Shown here: piece after piece, positions 1 to 10,919 of the stretch
Numbering within the stretch: the stretch's first letter is position 1
How the letters are laid out: every line of letters starts with the position of its first letter
The notes under the pieces: generated by a model
Databases searched by the model: none
The model's input: only the letters and a program-made list of their open reading frames with translations
Told to the model about the DNA's origin: nothing
Program-made: the position numbers and the translations under genes
Assembly: GCA_032433765.1 (NCBI GenBank)
Contig: JAVIAB010000025.1
Location: 35,796,782 to 35,860,781 of the forward strand
Direction: 5' to 3'
DNA from: Megaustenia siamemsis
Lineage: Eukaryota; Mollusca; Gastropoda; Stylommatophora; Ariophantidae
DNA length: 64,000 nucleotides

Positions 1-1437
1 TATCACCTTTTTGTAAATGTGACTAAAAGACATCACCGTTTGTGTAAATGTGACTAGATGACATCACAGTTTGTGTAAATGTAACTTAAAGCTTTTGTGT
101 TAATGTGGCTAAATAACATCACCTTTTGTGTAAATGTGACTAGTATATATCACCTTATGTGTAAATATGACAATATTATATCACAGTTTGTGTAAATGTG
201 ACCAGAAGATACCACCGTTTGTGTAAATGTGACTAAAAGACATCACCGTTTGTGTAAATGTGACTAAAAGACACTACCATTTCTATATAAATGTGACTAA
301 AAGTCACTACCGTTTGTGTAAATGTGACTAAAAGTCCTCACCTTAGTATAAATGTAACTAAAAGACATCATCTTTGTATAAATATGACTAGAAAATTTCA
401 CCTTTGTATAAATGTGACTAAAAGACATCTTTGTATAAATGTGACTAAAACATCAATTTTGTATAAATGTGACTAAAAGACATCACCTTTGTATAAATGC
501 GACTAAAAAACATCACCTTTGTATAAATGTGACTAAAACATCACCTTTGTAAAATGTGATTAAAACATATTTTTGTATAAATGTGAATAAAACATCATCT
601 TTGTATAAATGTGAATAAAACATCACATTTGTATAAATGTGACTAAAAGACATCACCTTTGCATAAATGTAACTAAAAGACATCACCTTTGTGTAAATGT
701 GACTAAAGATCTCACCTTTGTGGAAATGTTCCTAGAAATCGTCACCTTTGTATACATGTGACTAAAAGACATCATCTTTGTATAAATGTGACTAAAAGAC
801 CTCACCTTTGTATAAATGTGGCTAGAATATATCACTGTTTGTGTAATTGTGACTGTGACTAAAAGACATCACCGTTGGTGTAAATGTGACTAGAAGACAT
901 CACCGTTTGTTTAAATGTATCTTAAAGCCTTCTTGTTAATGTGGCTAAATAAAATCACCGTTTGTGTAAATGTGACTAGAAGATATAATCGTTTGTGTAA
1001 ATGTGACTAACAGACATCACCGTTTGTGTAAATGTGACTAAAAGACATCGCCGTTTGTGTAAATTTGACTAAAAGACATCACCGTTTGTGTAAATGTTAC
1101 TAACAGACATCACCGTTTTGTGTAAATGTGACTAGAAGATATCACCGTTTGTGTAAATGTGACTAGACGATATCACAGTTTGTGTAAATGTGACTAGACG
1201 ATATCACAGTTTGTGTAAATGTGACTAGAAGATATCACCGTTTGTGTAAATGTGACTAGAAGACATCACCGTTTGTGTAAATTTATTTTAAAGTCTGTGT
1301 GTTAATGTGTCTAAATAACATCCCCGTTTGTATAAATGTAACTAGAAGACATCACCGTTTGTGTAAATGTGACTAGAAGACATCACCGTTTGTGTAAATG
1401 TGACTAAAAGACATCATTTATGATGTAAATGTGACTA
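1..1437. repeat. Minisatellite, 29-31 bp unit, about 45 copies
   Basis: Head-to-tail units built on TGTGTAAATGTGACTAAAAG followed by ACATCACC. A central block (about 330-840) uses a shorter TTTGTATAAATG variant and the flanking blocks use TTTGTGTAAATG, so variants are homogenised locally. The window starts inside the array. Confidence 0.95.
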
Positions 1438-1867
1438 ATTTTGATGTTGATAGCGTTTCATCTACATAACAATCAATATTTATTCAATCGTGTGGGGTTG
1501 TGTTTACTTTTCATCAACACGTGACACATTTGGAACAGAACAACCGTGTCTGCTTGTGCGTAAATAGCCAAATGAATATTGGTGTTGACGTCATAGAAAC
1601 ATATCTGACTTGATATGCGATCAATAGACATCCATGTGGGGGTGTGGTGTATCGGTTCGAGAGAGGGATTCTCAGTTCGTTCAGCTAATCCGTGTCAACT
1701 GTCAGCAGTTGGCCGGTTTTCTCTTCACAATTCAACCATCAATCGTGTGTAACTGCTTGTTCAATGTTGTATGCTCCGTGTGTTTTATCTCGTCTACATT
1801 GTTTGTTTCCTCGACGTGAACATTGCTAGTTCTTCAAAATCTCTTCCTGTTGTCTGCAAATCATCAT
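1438..1867. other. Spacer, nothing recognised
   Basis: Non-repetitive AT-rich sequence between the 31-bp array and the LINE A 3' end. Short open frames are present but none resembles a known family or has paired splice sites. Confidence 0.5.
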
Positions 1868-2223
1868 CATCAAGTGTCATGTCTACTAGCGTAGGTGATC
1901 ATGTCTCTCCACAACTTTCGATCTCGACAGTTATTTATCATTTTTGTTTTTGACCTTCTGCCAAAACATTCTCTTAAGCTGTCAGGTATCTTTTCTCTTT
2001 GCTTCCCTCTGTCTCTTCGTCCCACAATTTTTCCATTTGTTACAATATATTCCAGTTGCTCTCTTCTCATTACATGGCCAAAAAAATATGATTGTTCTTC
2101 CTAATATTGGAAATTAGCTCTCTTTTTGCTTTGACCTCTCTCAGAACATTTTCATTACTTTTCTTAGCTGCCCTTGGTATTCTCAATATTCTTCTGTAAA
2201 ACCACATTTCTAGAACCTCCAGT

Positions 2224-2477
2224 AAAAAAAAAAAGAGTAAAGTACCCCCGTCACGCCAAGTGGCGTATAGGGAAATATGGTGTTAGTGACCCTATATTTT
2301 ACAACCTTCAGCACATGATTTTTGGATTAATGTGGTCAGTATTACGCCCGTACTGCTTTACTTTCCCAGAAAAAAAGGCCCTATTTAAGGCTGGGTGAAC
2401 CCGAAGCCGTCGGTTGGGATAGAACCCTACCCCTTGTCCGTGGTAGTCCAGTTCACTAACCACTGAGCTATCGCGGC
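2224..2477 (-). mobile_element. tRNA-derived SINE, copy 1, nested in LINE A
   Basis: On the minus strand the element starts GAGCCGCGATAGCTCAGTGG. It has a pol III A box (TAGCTCAGTGGTTAG) and a B box (GGTTCTATCCC, 2416-2426, one change from GGTTCGATCCC). A non-tRNA body and an A-rich end at about 2224-2234 follow. It is bounded by a 15-bp target-site duplication TCTAGAACCTCCAGT at 2209-2223 and 2478-2492, which is LINE sequence, so it inserted after the LINE did. Confidence 0.93.
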
Positions 2478-2700
2478 TCTAGAACCTCCAGTGATTTTTT
2501 TTATATGTTGTCCATGGTTCACATCTTTATGTTAAGACTGGCTCTACATAACATTTAAGAACTCTTTTTCTTGTTTCTATTGTCAAAAATGGATTGGATA
2601 GTATCTTCCTCATTTTCTGGAAAGCTGTTTTTGCCTGAGCCATTCTGCATCTCACCTCTTTTGTACATCTTCCGTCTGAGGTTAACAAAGTTCCCAAATA

Positions 2701-3615
2701 TTAAAATTCATTTACCTGTTTTAATATTGTTCCACTTGTCTTTATTTTGCACTGAAGTAATATATTTTTCTTTGTTGTTACCATGACTTCTGTCTTTTTG
2801 CTATTAAGGCTGAGTCCTTTATTTTTGCTTTCTTTCACTATAATGTCCAACATTTCTTGTAACTCATTTTCACTCTTAGCGATTAAGACTGTATCATCAG
2901 CATACCTTAGATTATTTATATTATGACCTCCGATTGTTATTCCAGGCATGTCCCTTATGGATCTTTAAATAATTTCACTATACATATTATACAAATCTGG
3001 TGACAGCACACAACCTTGTCTAACACCCTGTTTTATTTGTTGAAACATTCCCAATTGGTTTCCAGTTCTTATGGCCGCTGTTTGTTGCCAGTACATGTTC
3101 TTTATTATTCTTAGATCTTTGCTGTCTACGTTTATGCTTTCTAAAATTGTGATTATTTCTTGGTGCTTTACTTTGTCAAATGCATTGGTATAATATATGA
3201 AACATAGGAATAGATCTGTTTTCACCTCTATGGCTCTTTCTACTAAAGATCTTATGATATAAATGACATTGCTTGTTCCTTTATCTCTAACAAAACCACA
3301 CTGTTCATCGCTAATTTCTGGACTGATTTTGTTTCGCACTCTTCGCGTGATGATTCTTAGTAATATCTTAGTCATATGACTCATAAGGCTTATTATGCGA
3401 TGATCATCGCATTCAATCGCACCAGTTTTCTTTGGTAGGGCTATGAATATTGATTTGAGCATGTCGTCTGGTATATATCCACTGTTGTAGATATCATTCA
3501 ATATTTTTGTTATTATTTCTATTCCAAAATCACCCAAGGTTTCAATCTCTTCTTTAGTTATATTATCTTGTCCAGGAGTTTTTCCTGCTTTCATGCTGGG
3601 CAAGGTGTCTTCCAC
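2701..3615 (-). pseudogene. Reverse-transcriptase core of LINE A copy 1
   Basis: Two collinear open segments (2965-3615 and 2701-2949) separated by an in-frame stop cover RT blocks 0 to 6. The fingers read IFIALPKKTG, then ISDEQCGFVRDKGTSN. Motif A reads CFIYYTNAFDKVKH, motif B GVRQGCVLSPDLYN and motif C LRYADDTVLIAKSENE. The first catalytic aspartate of motif A, kept as CFIDYTKAFD in LINE A copy 3 and LINE B, is tyrosine here, so the enzyme would be dead even without the stops. Confidence 0.9.
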
Positions 3616-4778
3616 TTCTTCTTTGAGTATTTCTGGTCCTTCTTCATTATCCTTAATATTTACTTCTGTTCGTTCATCATCATAAAGATCTTTAATGTAT
3701 TATGTCCATCGTTCCCCTGTGCTTTCTTGTTCAATAAACAGTTCTCCTTCCTTTGATCTTAAACATCCAGTTTTTTAATGCATTTTTCTTCCTGTTAATT
3801 CTTCAATTTGTTTGTATATAGCTTTGGCATCTCCTTTTTGTTTCGTTTCAAAATCTTTGCATCTTTGTTTTAGCCATGCTTCTTTTGCTTCATTGCATTT
3901 TATTACAATTTCTTTATTTAATCTCTTATACTCATCTTTATTTTCTTTATTTCTTCTCCTTGTATCCATTAGCTGTAAATGTCAACTTTCGTCCATTTCT
4001 TTCTTGAATTTGTCCTCACTGGTGGTATGAACTCTTTTGATGTTTGTTGCATTGATTCTTTTAGTATTTCCCACTGTTCATCAATGCTCTGTATCTACTC
4101 TATTGCATTGTACCAGTTCTGAATTGTGATTTTATATTTGTCTTGCAACTCCTTGTCTGATTTGAGTAAATCTAAATTTAACTTGATGTTAACTGGGGCT
4201 CGTTTTGCTGTTTTTAATTTTACTCTAAGCTTTCCCACAACTGGTACACGATCACTACTGCAATCTGCCCCTGGTCTAGTTTTCACACACACCAGACTGT
4301 TTCTAAATCTATTGTTTATCATTATATAGTCGATTTTATTACACACAATTTATGTTGGGCTTTTCCATGTCCACAGACATCTTCTTAGGTGTTTCTTAAA
4401 CCAGGTATTTCCTATTACATGTATCATTGTGTCCGATCAATAAGTTTGTCAATTCTTTCATTTCTCTCACCTTTGCCATAATTACCAACTACTTCTTCAA
4501 CTCTTTCCTTTCCTATTTCTGTATTAAGATCACGTAGAACTGTGGTGTTTTCATGTGGTTTGCATTCATGAAGTGCCATTTAAGCTCGTGGTTACATTTA
4601 TCAACTGTTTCCTCTGGACTGTCTGCTGTTGGTGTATAAATTTGTATGAGATTTATATCTATTAGCTTTCCATTGAGTTTCATTAAAAGGACTCTGTCAG
4701 ATATTGTCCACAGCCTTTCACTGTTCTTACTCTTTCTACATCTTACATGATACCTACTCCTCTTTGGTGTTTAGTACC

Positions 4779-5393
4779 TCCAAAATAGATGACCTCCAAA
4801 ATAGATGGCCTCCAAAATAGATGGCCTCCAAAATAGATGACCTCCAAAATAGATGACCCCAAAAAGATGACCTCCAAAATAGATGGCCTCCAAAATAGAT
4901 GGCCTCCAAAATAGATGGCCTCCAAAATAGATGACCTCCAAAATAGATGACCTCCAAAATAGATGACCTCCAAATAGATGACCTCCAAAATAGATGACCT
5001 CCAAAATAGATGACCTCCAAAATTGATGGCCTGCAAATAGATAACCTCCAAAATAGATGGCCTCCAAAATAGATGGCCTCCAAAATAGATGGCCTCCAAA
5101 ACAGATAACCTCCAAAATATATGGCTTCAAAATAGATGGCCTCCAAAATAGATGGCTACCAAAATAGATGGCCTCCAAAATAGATGACCTCCAAAATTGA
5201 TGGCCTCCAAAATAGATGGCCTCCAAAATAGATAACCTCCAAAATAGATGACCTCCAAAATAGATGGCCTCCAAAATAGATGGCCTCCAAAATAGATGAC
5301 TTTCAAAATAGATGACCTCCAAAATAGATGACCTCCAAAATAGATGGCCTCCAAAATAGATGGCCTCCAAATAGATGACCTTACAAATAGCAA
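4779..5393. repeat. 16-bp minisatellite grown from LINE A endonuclease sequence, about 38 copies
   Basis: Unit ATGGCCTCCAAAATAG with ATGACCTCC variants. The first unit is continuous with LINE A copy 1 sequence (TACCTCCAAAATAG), the equivalent of TACCTCCAGAATAGG at about 56784 in LINE A copy 3. Because 16 is not a multiple of 3, each long minus-strand frame cycles through three peptide phases (YFGGHLFW, RPSILEA and so on). Confidence 0.93.
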
Positions 5394-5846
5394 ATTTCGA
5401 AGTCTTCCGGTGTCATGGTGGCTACGTGACAAACAGACACAATTTTTATAATTCGGCTCTTGCTGATATATTTCTATAATTGACGCGACAGTCTAGTTGT
5501 CAAATAATGTGCTGCTATTCCCCGTTTTGTTGTATGTTTTACTTCTGACGAGTGGATGGACTGTGAACTTTACCGAAGTGGAATATGATTTATTCTTGTT
5601 TGTGTTCGCGGTGCGACAGGCAAACACATACTTCGACAACAATGGCACTCGGCGGCTATGTCCAAATCGAATGTAAATAGTCGGTGACGGTGGATGGGGC
5701 GGAAGAATTAGAAATGATGAACGGCCCAGAAAGCGAAAACAGCGAAGTGTGTGGTACACATGAGGCATATTCAGGACACGAAAGACAAATATGGTAGACC
5801 ACTGTGAAAGAGATTGGAGCCTCATCACGTAACATTCCAAAGAAAA
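5394..5846. other. Spacer, nothing recognised
   Basis: Unique sequence between the 16-bp array and a LINE B 3' end. Minus-strand frames of 87-115 codons exist, but they show no motifs and overlap each other, so I do not call them genes. Confidence 0.5.
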
Positions 5847-6160
5847 CCATGGATAGAAATTCTAAAACAAACGATGAAGTTTTAAAACAAATAAAAATGA
5901 AAAGAGAACTACTAAACACAATTCAAACACGACAAATGAAATGTGTGGGGCATGTTAAAAGACACAACAGCCAAATAAGAGTAATATTGATAGGGAAAAT
6001 ATAAGGTAAAAGAGGCAGAGGCAGACCAAGACTAACATGGACAAGTCAACCAAAAGATGAACAAGCTATGACAATCTGCACCAACAAAGCAAGAGACAGA
6101 GTGGAATGGCGCTCCATGGTAGCCAATCTTCGATGCGGAGGCGGTACTCAATGATGATGA
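5847..6160 (+). mobile_element. LINE B copy 2, 3' fragment
   Basis: Matches the last 300 bases of LINE B copy 1. It encodes NDEVLKQIKMKRELLNTIQT, a VGHVKRHNS block and RVEWRSMVANL, with an early stop, a short internal deletion and a GATGATGATG tail. The insertion is strongly 5'-truncated. Confidence 0.85.
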
Positions 6161-7144
6161 TGTAAATATATGGTTTTATGTTCATCCGAATATTATGCAG
6201 ATACTGCGCATTAATATCACTAGAAGCACTCATTTCGCAGAAAAGCGACAGATAAATTATGCAGGAAGAAAGTACACTGCTAGAAAAGATACAACAAACA
6301 AACAAAAAGGCAGGTGTCCAGACGTGGATGTACGTGTCCAGGAAATCGATCGGTGACAGAATTGGGCTGCACATTCAAGCTGGTACACACACAAAGGCTA
6401 CTGCTTCTTGTTCTCTCTTCTTGGCACCGATGACTATTTCAGCAATTTACGTTACTGTGGTCGCTCCCAGACAGAGCCAAAGATCTTCATAGAGCCCGTT
6501 CCTGAAGGCTAGAGCGTGTCCTCTATTGTACGGGCAGCATGACTGAAGGATGCGTTCTGACTTGACGATCATGAAGCCGTGAGTCACAGACCGTCAACTG
6601 AACTAACTCAACTTTTGTGGCTGTAACGATTGTAGCTCACCGTCAATTCGGATTACATATTTTAATAACGGGCAAAATAGAAAGAAAGAAAAACAAATAA
6701 AGCTAAAAGAAAATGGTGAGCAGATTAACAGAGAAGCAGATGTTGCAAATCCAACCGAGCCATTGAACAGTTAGGTCCAATATAACGGACAAAAAAATAT
6801 TAAATCCTTATAGTGCTTCAAGAAAACTGTATGGGTTTGAAACCATCCACTGGTCCACGAAAGGTCAACGAGAGTTCATCAATTCAAGTACAGTTCTATT
6901 ACTTTGACCATAAATTTATCAGCCTTGAAGGATCGTCTATTTTCTTCGCTGGAAATCTGGCAAATCTTTGTTAAAACCACTTGTCGCAACTTTCCAGCTT
7001 GGCCACCTATAGCGAGTTGTCTAAACAAATAACCATTCTGACATGAAAGTGTTTGTACCAAGTTTGAATAGCCAGGGCCGTCAAATACAAAGCTTGCCTC
7101 ACGAACTGATGGCTCTAGCTGAAATTCTGGCCAGCACAGGATGG
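6161..7144. other. Spacer with one weak ORF
   Basis: About 1 kb of unique sequence. A 44-codon plus-strand ORF starts at 7042, contains ALAEILASTGWTDEEISEGL and ends inside the first unit of the 43-bp array. Its TGWTDEEI stretch is protein-like, but there is no usable domain evidence. A 60-codon minus-strand frame (6879-7061) overlaps it. Neither is called as a gene. Confidence 0.4.
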
Positions 7145-10012
7145 ACAGACGAGGAGATTAGCGAGGGATTGATATAAGTAGCCTAGGACCAATGGACCGA
7201 CAAAGAGATTAGTGATATAAGTAGCCTAGGACCAATGTTCCGACAAAGAGATTAGTGATATAAGTAGCCTAGGACCAATGGACCGACAAAGAGATTAGTG
7301 ATATAAGTAGCCTAGGACCAATGGACCGACAAAGAGATTAGTGATATAAGTAGCCTAGGACCAATGGATCGATGAAGAGATTAGTGTTATAAGTAGCCTA
7401 GGACCAATGGACCGACAAAGAGATTAGTGATATAAGTAGCCTAGGACCAATGGAACCTCGAAGAGATTAGTGATATAAGTAGCCTAGGACCAATGGAACC
7501 TCGAAGAGATTATTGTTATAAGTAGCCTAGGACCAATGGACCGACAAAGAGATTAGTGATATAAGTAGCCTAGGACCAATGGACCTCGAAGAAATTAGTG
7601 ATATAAGTAGCCTAGGACCAATGGACCGACAAAGAGATTAGTGATATAAGTAGCCTAGGACCAATGGATCGACAAGAGATTAGTGATATAAGTAGCCTAG
7701 GACCAATGGACCGACAAAGAGATTAGTGATATAAGTAGCCTAGGACCAATGGACCGACAAAGAGATTAGTGATATAAGTAGCCTAGGACCAATGGACCGA
7801 CACAGAGATTAGTGATATAAGTAGCCTAGGACCAATGGACCGACAAGAGATTAGTGATATAAGTAGCCTAGGACCAATGGACCGACAAAGAGATTAGTGA
7901 TATAAGTAGCCTAGGACCAATGGAACCGACAAAGAGATTAGTGATATAAGTAGCCTAGGACCAATGAACCGACAAGAGATTAGTGATATAAGTAGCCTAG
8001 GACCAATGGAACCTCGAAGAGATTATTGTTATAAGTAGCCTAGGACCAATGGACCGACAAGGAGATTAGTGATATAAGTAGCCTAGGACCAATGGAACCT
8101 CGAAGAGATTATTGTTATAAGTAGCCTAGGACCAATGGACCGACAAAGAGATTAGTGTTATAAGTAGCCTAGGACCAATTGAACCTCGAAGAGATTAGTG
8201 ATATAAGTAGCCTAGGACCAATGGAACCTCGAAGAGATTATTGTTATAAGTAGCCTAGGACCAATGGGCCGACAAACAGATTAGTGATATAAGTAGCCTA
8301 GGACCAATGGACCGACACAGAGATTAGTGATATAAGTAGCCTAGGACCAATGGATCGACAAAGAGATTAGTGATATAAGTAGCCTAGGACCAATGGATCG
8401 ATGAATAGATTAGTGATATAAGTAGCCTAGGACCAATGGACCGACAAAGAGATTAGTGATATAAGTAGCCTAGGACCAATGGACCTCGAAGAGATTAGTG
8501 TTATAAGTAGCCTAGGACCAATGGACCGACAAAGAGATTAGTGATATAAGTAGCCTAGGACCAATGGACCGACAAAGAGATTAGTGATATAAGTAGCCTA
8601 GGACCAATGGACCGACAAAGAAATTAGTGATATAAGTAGCCTAGGACCAATGGATCGACGAAGAGATTAGTGATATAAGTAGCCTTGGACCAATGGATCG
8701 ACGAAGAGATTAGTGTTATAAGTAGCCTAGGACCAATGGAACCTCGAAGAGTAGTGATATAAGTAGCCTAGGACCAATGGATCGACGAAGAGATTAGTGA
8801 TATAAGTAGCCTAGGACCAATGGGTCGATGAAGAGATTAGTGATATAAGTAGCCTAGGACCAATGGATCGATGAAGAGATTAATTATATAAGTAGCCTAG
8901 GACCAATGGACCGATGAAAAGATTAGTGATATAAGTAGCCTAGGACCAATGGATCGATGAAGAGATTAGTGATATAAGTAGCCTAGGACCAATGGACCGA
9001 CAAAGAGATTAGTGATATAAGTAGCCTAGGACCAATGGACCGACAAAGAGATTAGTGATATAAGTAGCCTTGGACCAATGGGTCGACGAAGAGATTATTG
9101 ATATAAGTAGCCTAGGACCAATGGGTCGACGAAGAGATTAGTGATATAAGTAGCCTAGGACCAATGGGTCGACGAAGAGATTAGTGATATAAGTAACCTA
9201 GGACAAATGGGTCGACGAAGAGATTAGTGATATAAGTAGCCGAGGACCAATGGGTCGAGGAAGAGATTAGTGATATAAGTAGCCTAGGACCAATGGATCG
9301 ACGAAGAGATTAGTGATATAAGTAGCCTAGGACCAATGGGTCGACGAAGAGATTAGTGATATAAGTAGCCTAGGACCAATGGGTCGACGAAGAGATTAGT
9401 GATATAAGTAGCCTAGGACCAATGGATCGACGAAGAGATTAGTGATATAAGTAGCCTAGGACCAATGGGTCGACGAAGAGATTAGTGATATAAGTAGCCT
9501 AGGACCAATGGATCGATGAAGAGATTAGTGATATAAGTAGCCTAGGACCAATGGACCGACAAAGAGATTAGTGATATAAGTAGCCTAGGACCAATGGACC
9601 GACAAAGAGATTAGTGATATAAGTAGCCTAGGACCAATGGATCGATGAAGAGATTAGTGATATAAGTAGCCTAGGACCAATGGACCGACAAAGAGATTAG
9701 TGATATAAGTAGCCTAGGACCAATGGACCGACGAAGAGATTAGTGATATAAGTAGCCTAGGACCAATGGACCGACAAAGAGATTAGTGATATAAGTAGCC
9801 TAGGACCAATGGACCGACAAGGAGATTAGTGATATAAGTAGCCTTGGACCAATGGGTCGACGAAGAGATTAGTGATATAAGTAGCCTAGGACCAATGGGT
9901 CGATGAAGAGATTAGTGATATAAGTAGCCTAGGACCAATGGATCGACGAAGAGATTAGTGATATAAGTAGCCTTGCACCAATGGGTCGACGAAGAGATTA
10001 GTGATATAAGTA
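7145..10012. repeat. 43-bp minisatellite, about 66 copies
   Basis: Unit contains ATATAAGTAGCCTAGGACCA and a variable segment that is CCGACAAAG, ACCTCGAAG, TCGATGAAG or TCGACGAAG. The first two types dominate before about 8650 and the last two after it. Each unit carries CCTAGG. The same array continues at 10877-10919, and a remnant lies at 13599-13620, beyond two inserted elements. Confidence 0.97.
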
Positions 10013-10080
10013 AAAATTAAAAAATAAAAAAATGGTATGTAAGAAGCTTTACGTGACAAGTGGACGACACAGACTAAACA

Positions 10081-10109
10081 ACGTTTCGGCTCAATAGGCC
10101 TTCATCATT
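10081..10109 (-). ncRNA. Hammerhead-ribozyme-like core, degenerate
   Basis: The minus strand reads ATGATGA, then AGGC-CTATTGA-GCC as a short stem II, then GAAAC and GTT, the order of a type I hammerhead with minimal stem III. The first core base is A instead of C, so activity is doubtful. It lies in the 3' non-coding part of the Penelope-like fragment, where such ribozymes are known to occur. Confidence 0.6.
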
Positions 10110-10588
10110 AACAAACAATAAAAACACACACACAAAACTGATAACGAAACAACCAAAACAAAAACAATCGAAATGTGTTAATGAAAACAACAACAATAAA
10201 TAAAACTATCCTGTGAAATCCAAAATAAAATCGTAACCAAGTGCGGCTGTCGTGAACGTCAAAAATCGTGCCAAAAAGTGCGTAAATGTAAACAGAACCA
10301 GAGGAGTTAACACAGGGGTCAGTGTGCAAACACAAAGGAAAAAGAATCGAATAGTAGACTGACAGGTGTAAAAAGACGCTAAGAGTGAGATGTCTGAGAG
10401 TGGGGTACAATAAAAATAAATGAGGGGTAAGAAGCACAGAAAAAAATTATAGAGGAGAAAACCGAAGTGTCTCATAAGGGACTAGAGGAGAAGAACTATA
10501 AAAAGCATGGCATAGTAAGTAGACCAAAGAACCCAAATATGTGTAGTAGAGAAGGCTATGCAAAAGGGAAGGAGCAAGCAAAAAGAAA

Positions 10589-10873
10589 CTATGCGTATGA
10601 GTGTGATACATTCATACCTCTCGGGGTCAGCGAACCATACTGGACTATAAGGCGATTTTCCAAAGTATAGCGGCTGCGGTCGCCAGAGTGACAAAGGACA
10701 ATACCAGTGACACGGATGTCGTCTTTGCCCTTGTGATCAGGGGAGTTGAAGTGGGAAGATACCGGAGTACCAGTATTTTGTTGGACATCACGTAGATGTT
10801 CACAAAATCTTTCCGCTAATCTTCTCCCAGACTCACCAATATAGGTCATGTGGCATCGTTGGCATATGATGGC
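10589..10873 (-). pseudogene. GIY-YIG endonuclease domain of a Penelope-like element, N-truncated
   Basis: About 95 residues are open to a normal stop at 10589. The start is cut by the insertion border, so no initiator is expected. A paired-cysteine segment IICQRCHMTYIGESGRRLAE leads into the YIG motif, then the conserved arginine, EHLRDVQ, SSHFNSPDHKG and the ENRLI block with the conserved glutamate. GIY-YIG domains at the C-terminus of Penelope-like reverse transcriptases nick target DNA. The reading frame is intact over the whole preserved part, so the copy looks fairly young. It cannot be autonomous because the RT is missing. Confidence 0.88.
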
Positions 10874-10876
10874 ATA

Positions 10877-10919
10877 AGTGATATAAGTAGCCTAGGACCA
10901 ATGGGTCGACGAAGAGATT
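10877..10919. repeat. Single 43-bp array unit between two insertions
   Basis: One unit of the 43-bp array remains between the Penelope-like fragment and LINE B. Confidence 0.9.

Larger units (their letters stand above)
1868..4795 (-). mobile_element. Non-LTR retrotransposon, LINE A copy 1, 5'-truncated and decayed
   Basis: Read on the minus strand this is an APE-endonuclease plus reverse-transcriptase LINE of the type often annotated as endonuclease-reverse transcriptase or craniofacial development protein 2-like. The 5' edge (about 4740-4795) encodes the endonuclease stretch GGTKHQRGVGIM. Next come the DYIMINNRFRNS region (4095-4346), the RT core (2701-3615) and a C-terminal block with FGHVMRREQLEYI (1870-2070). 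The 3' end is a short CTTGATGATGATG-type tail at 1868-1880. Frames are broken by stops and shifts, and a SINE interrupts the 3' part. The exact clade (RTE-like or a neighbour) is not resolved. Confidence 0.88.
10013..10876 (-). mobile_element. Penelope-like element, 3' fragment inserted in the 43-bp array
   Basis: Array sequence AGTGATATAAGTA occurs at both borders (10000-10012 and 10877-10889), consistent with a 13-bp target duplication, although array periodicity makes the exact length uncertain. The insert carries a GIY-YIG endonuclease coding end followed on the minus strand by an untranslated region with a hammerhead-like motif. That combination is characteristic of Penelope-like elements. 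The RT part is absent, so this is a 5'-truncated copy. Confidence 0.85.
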
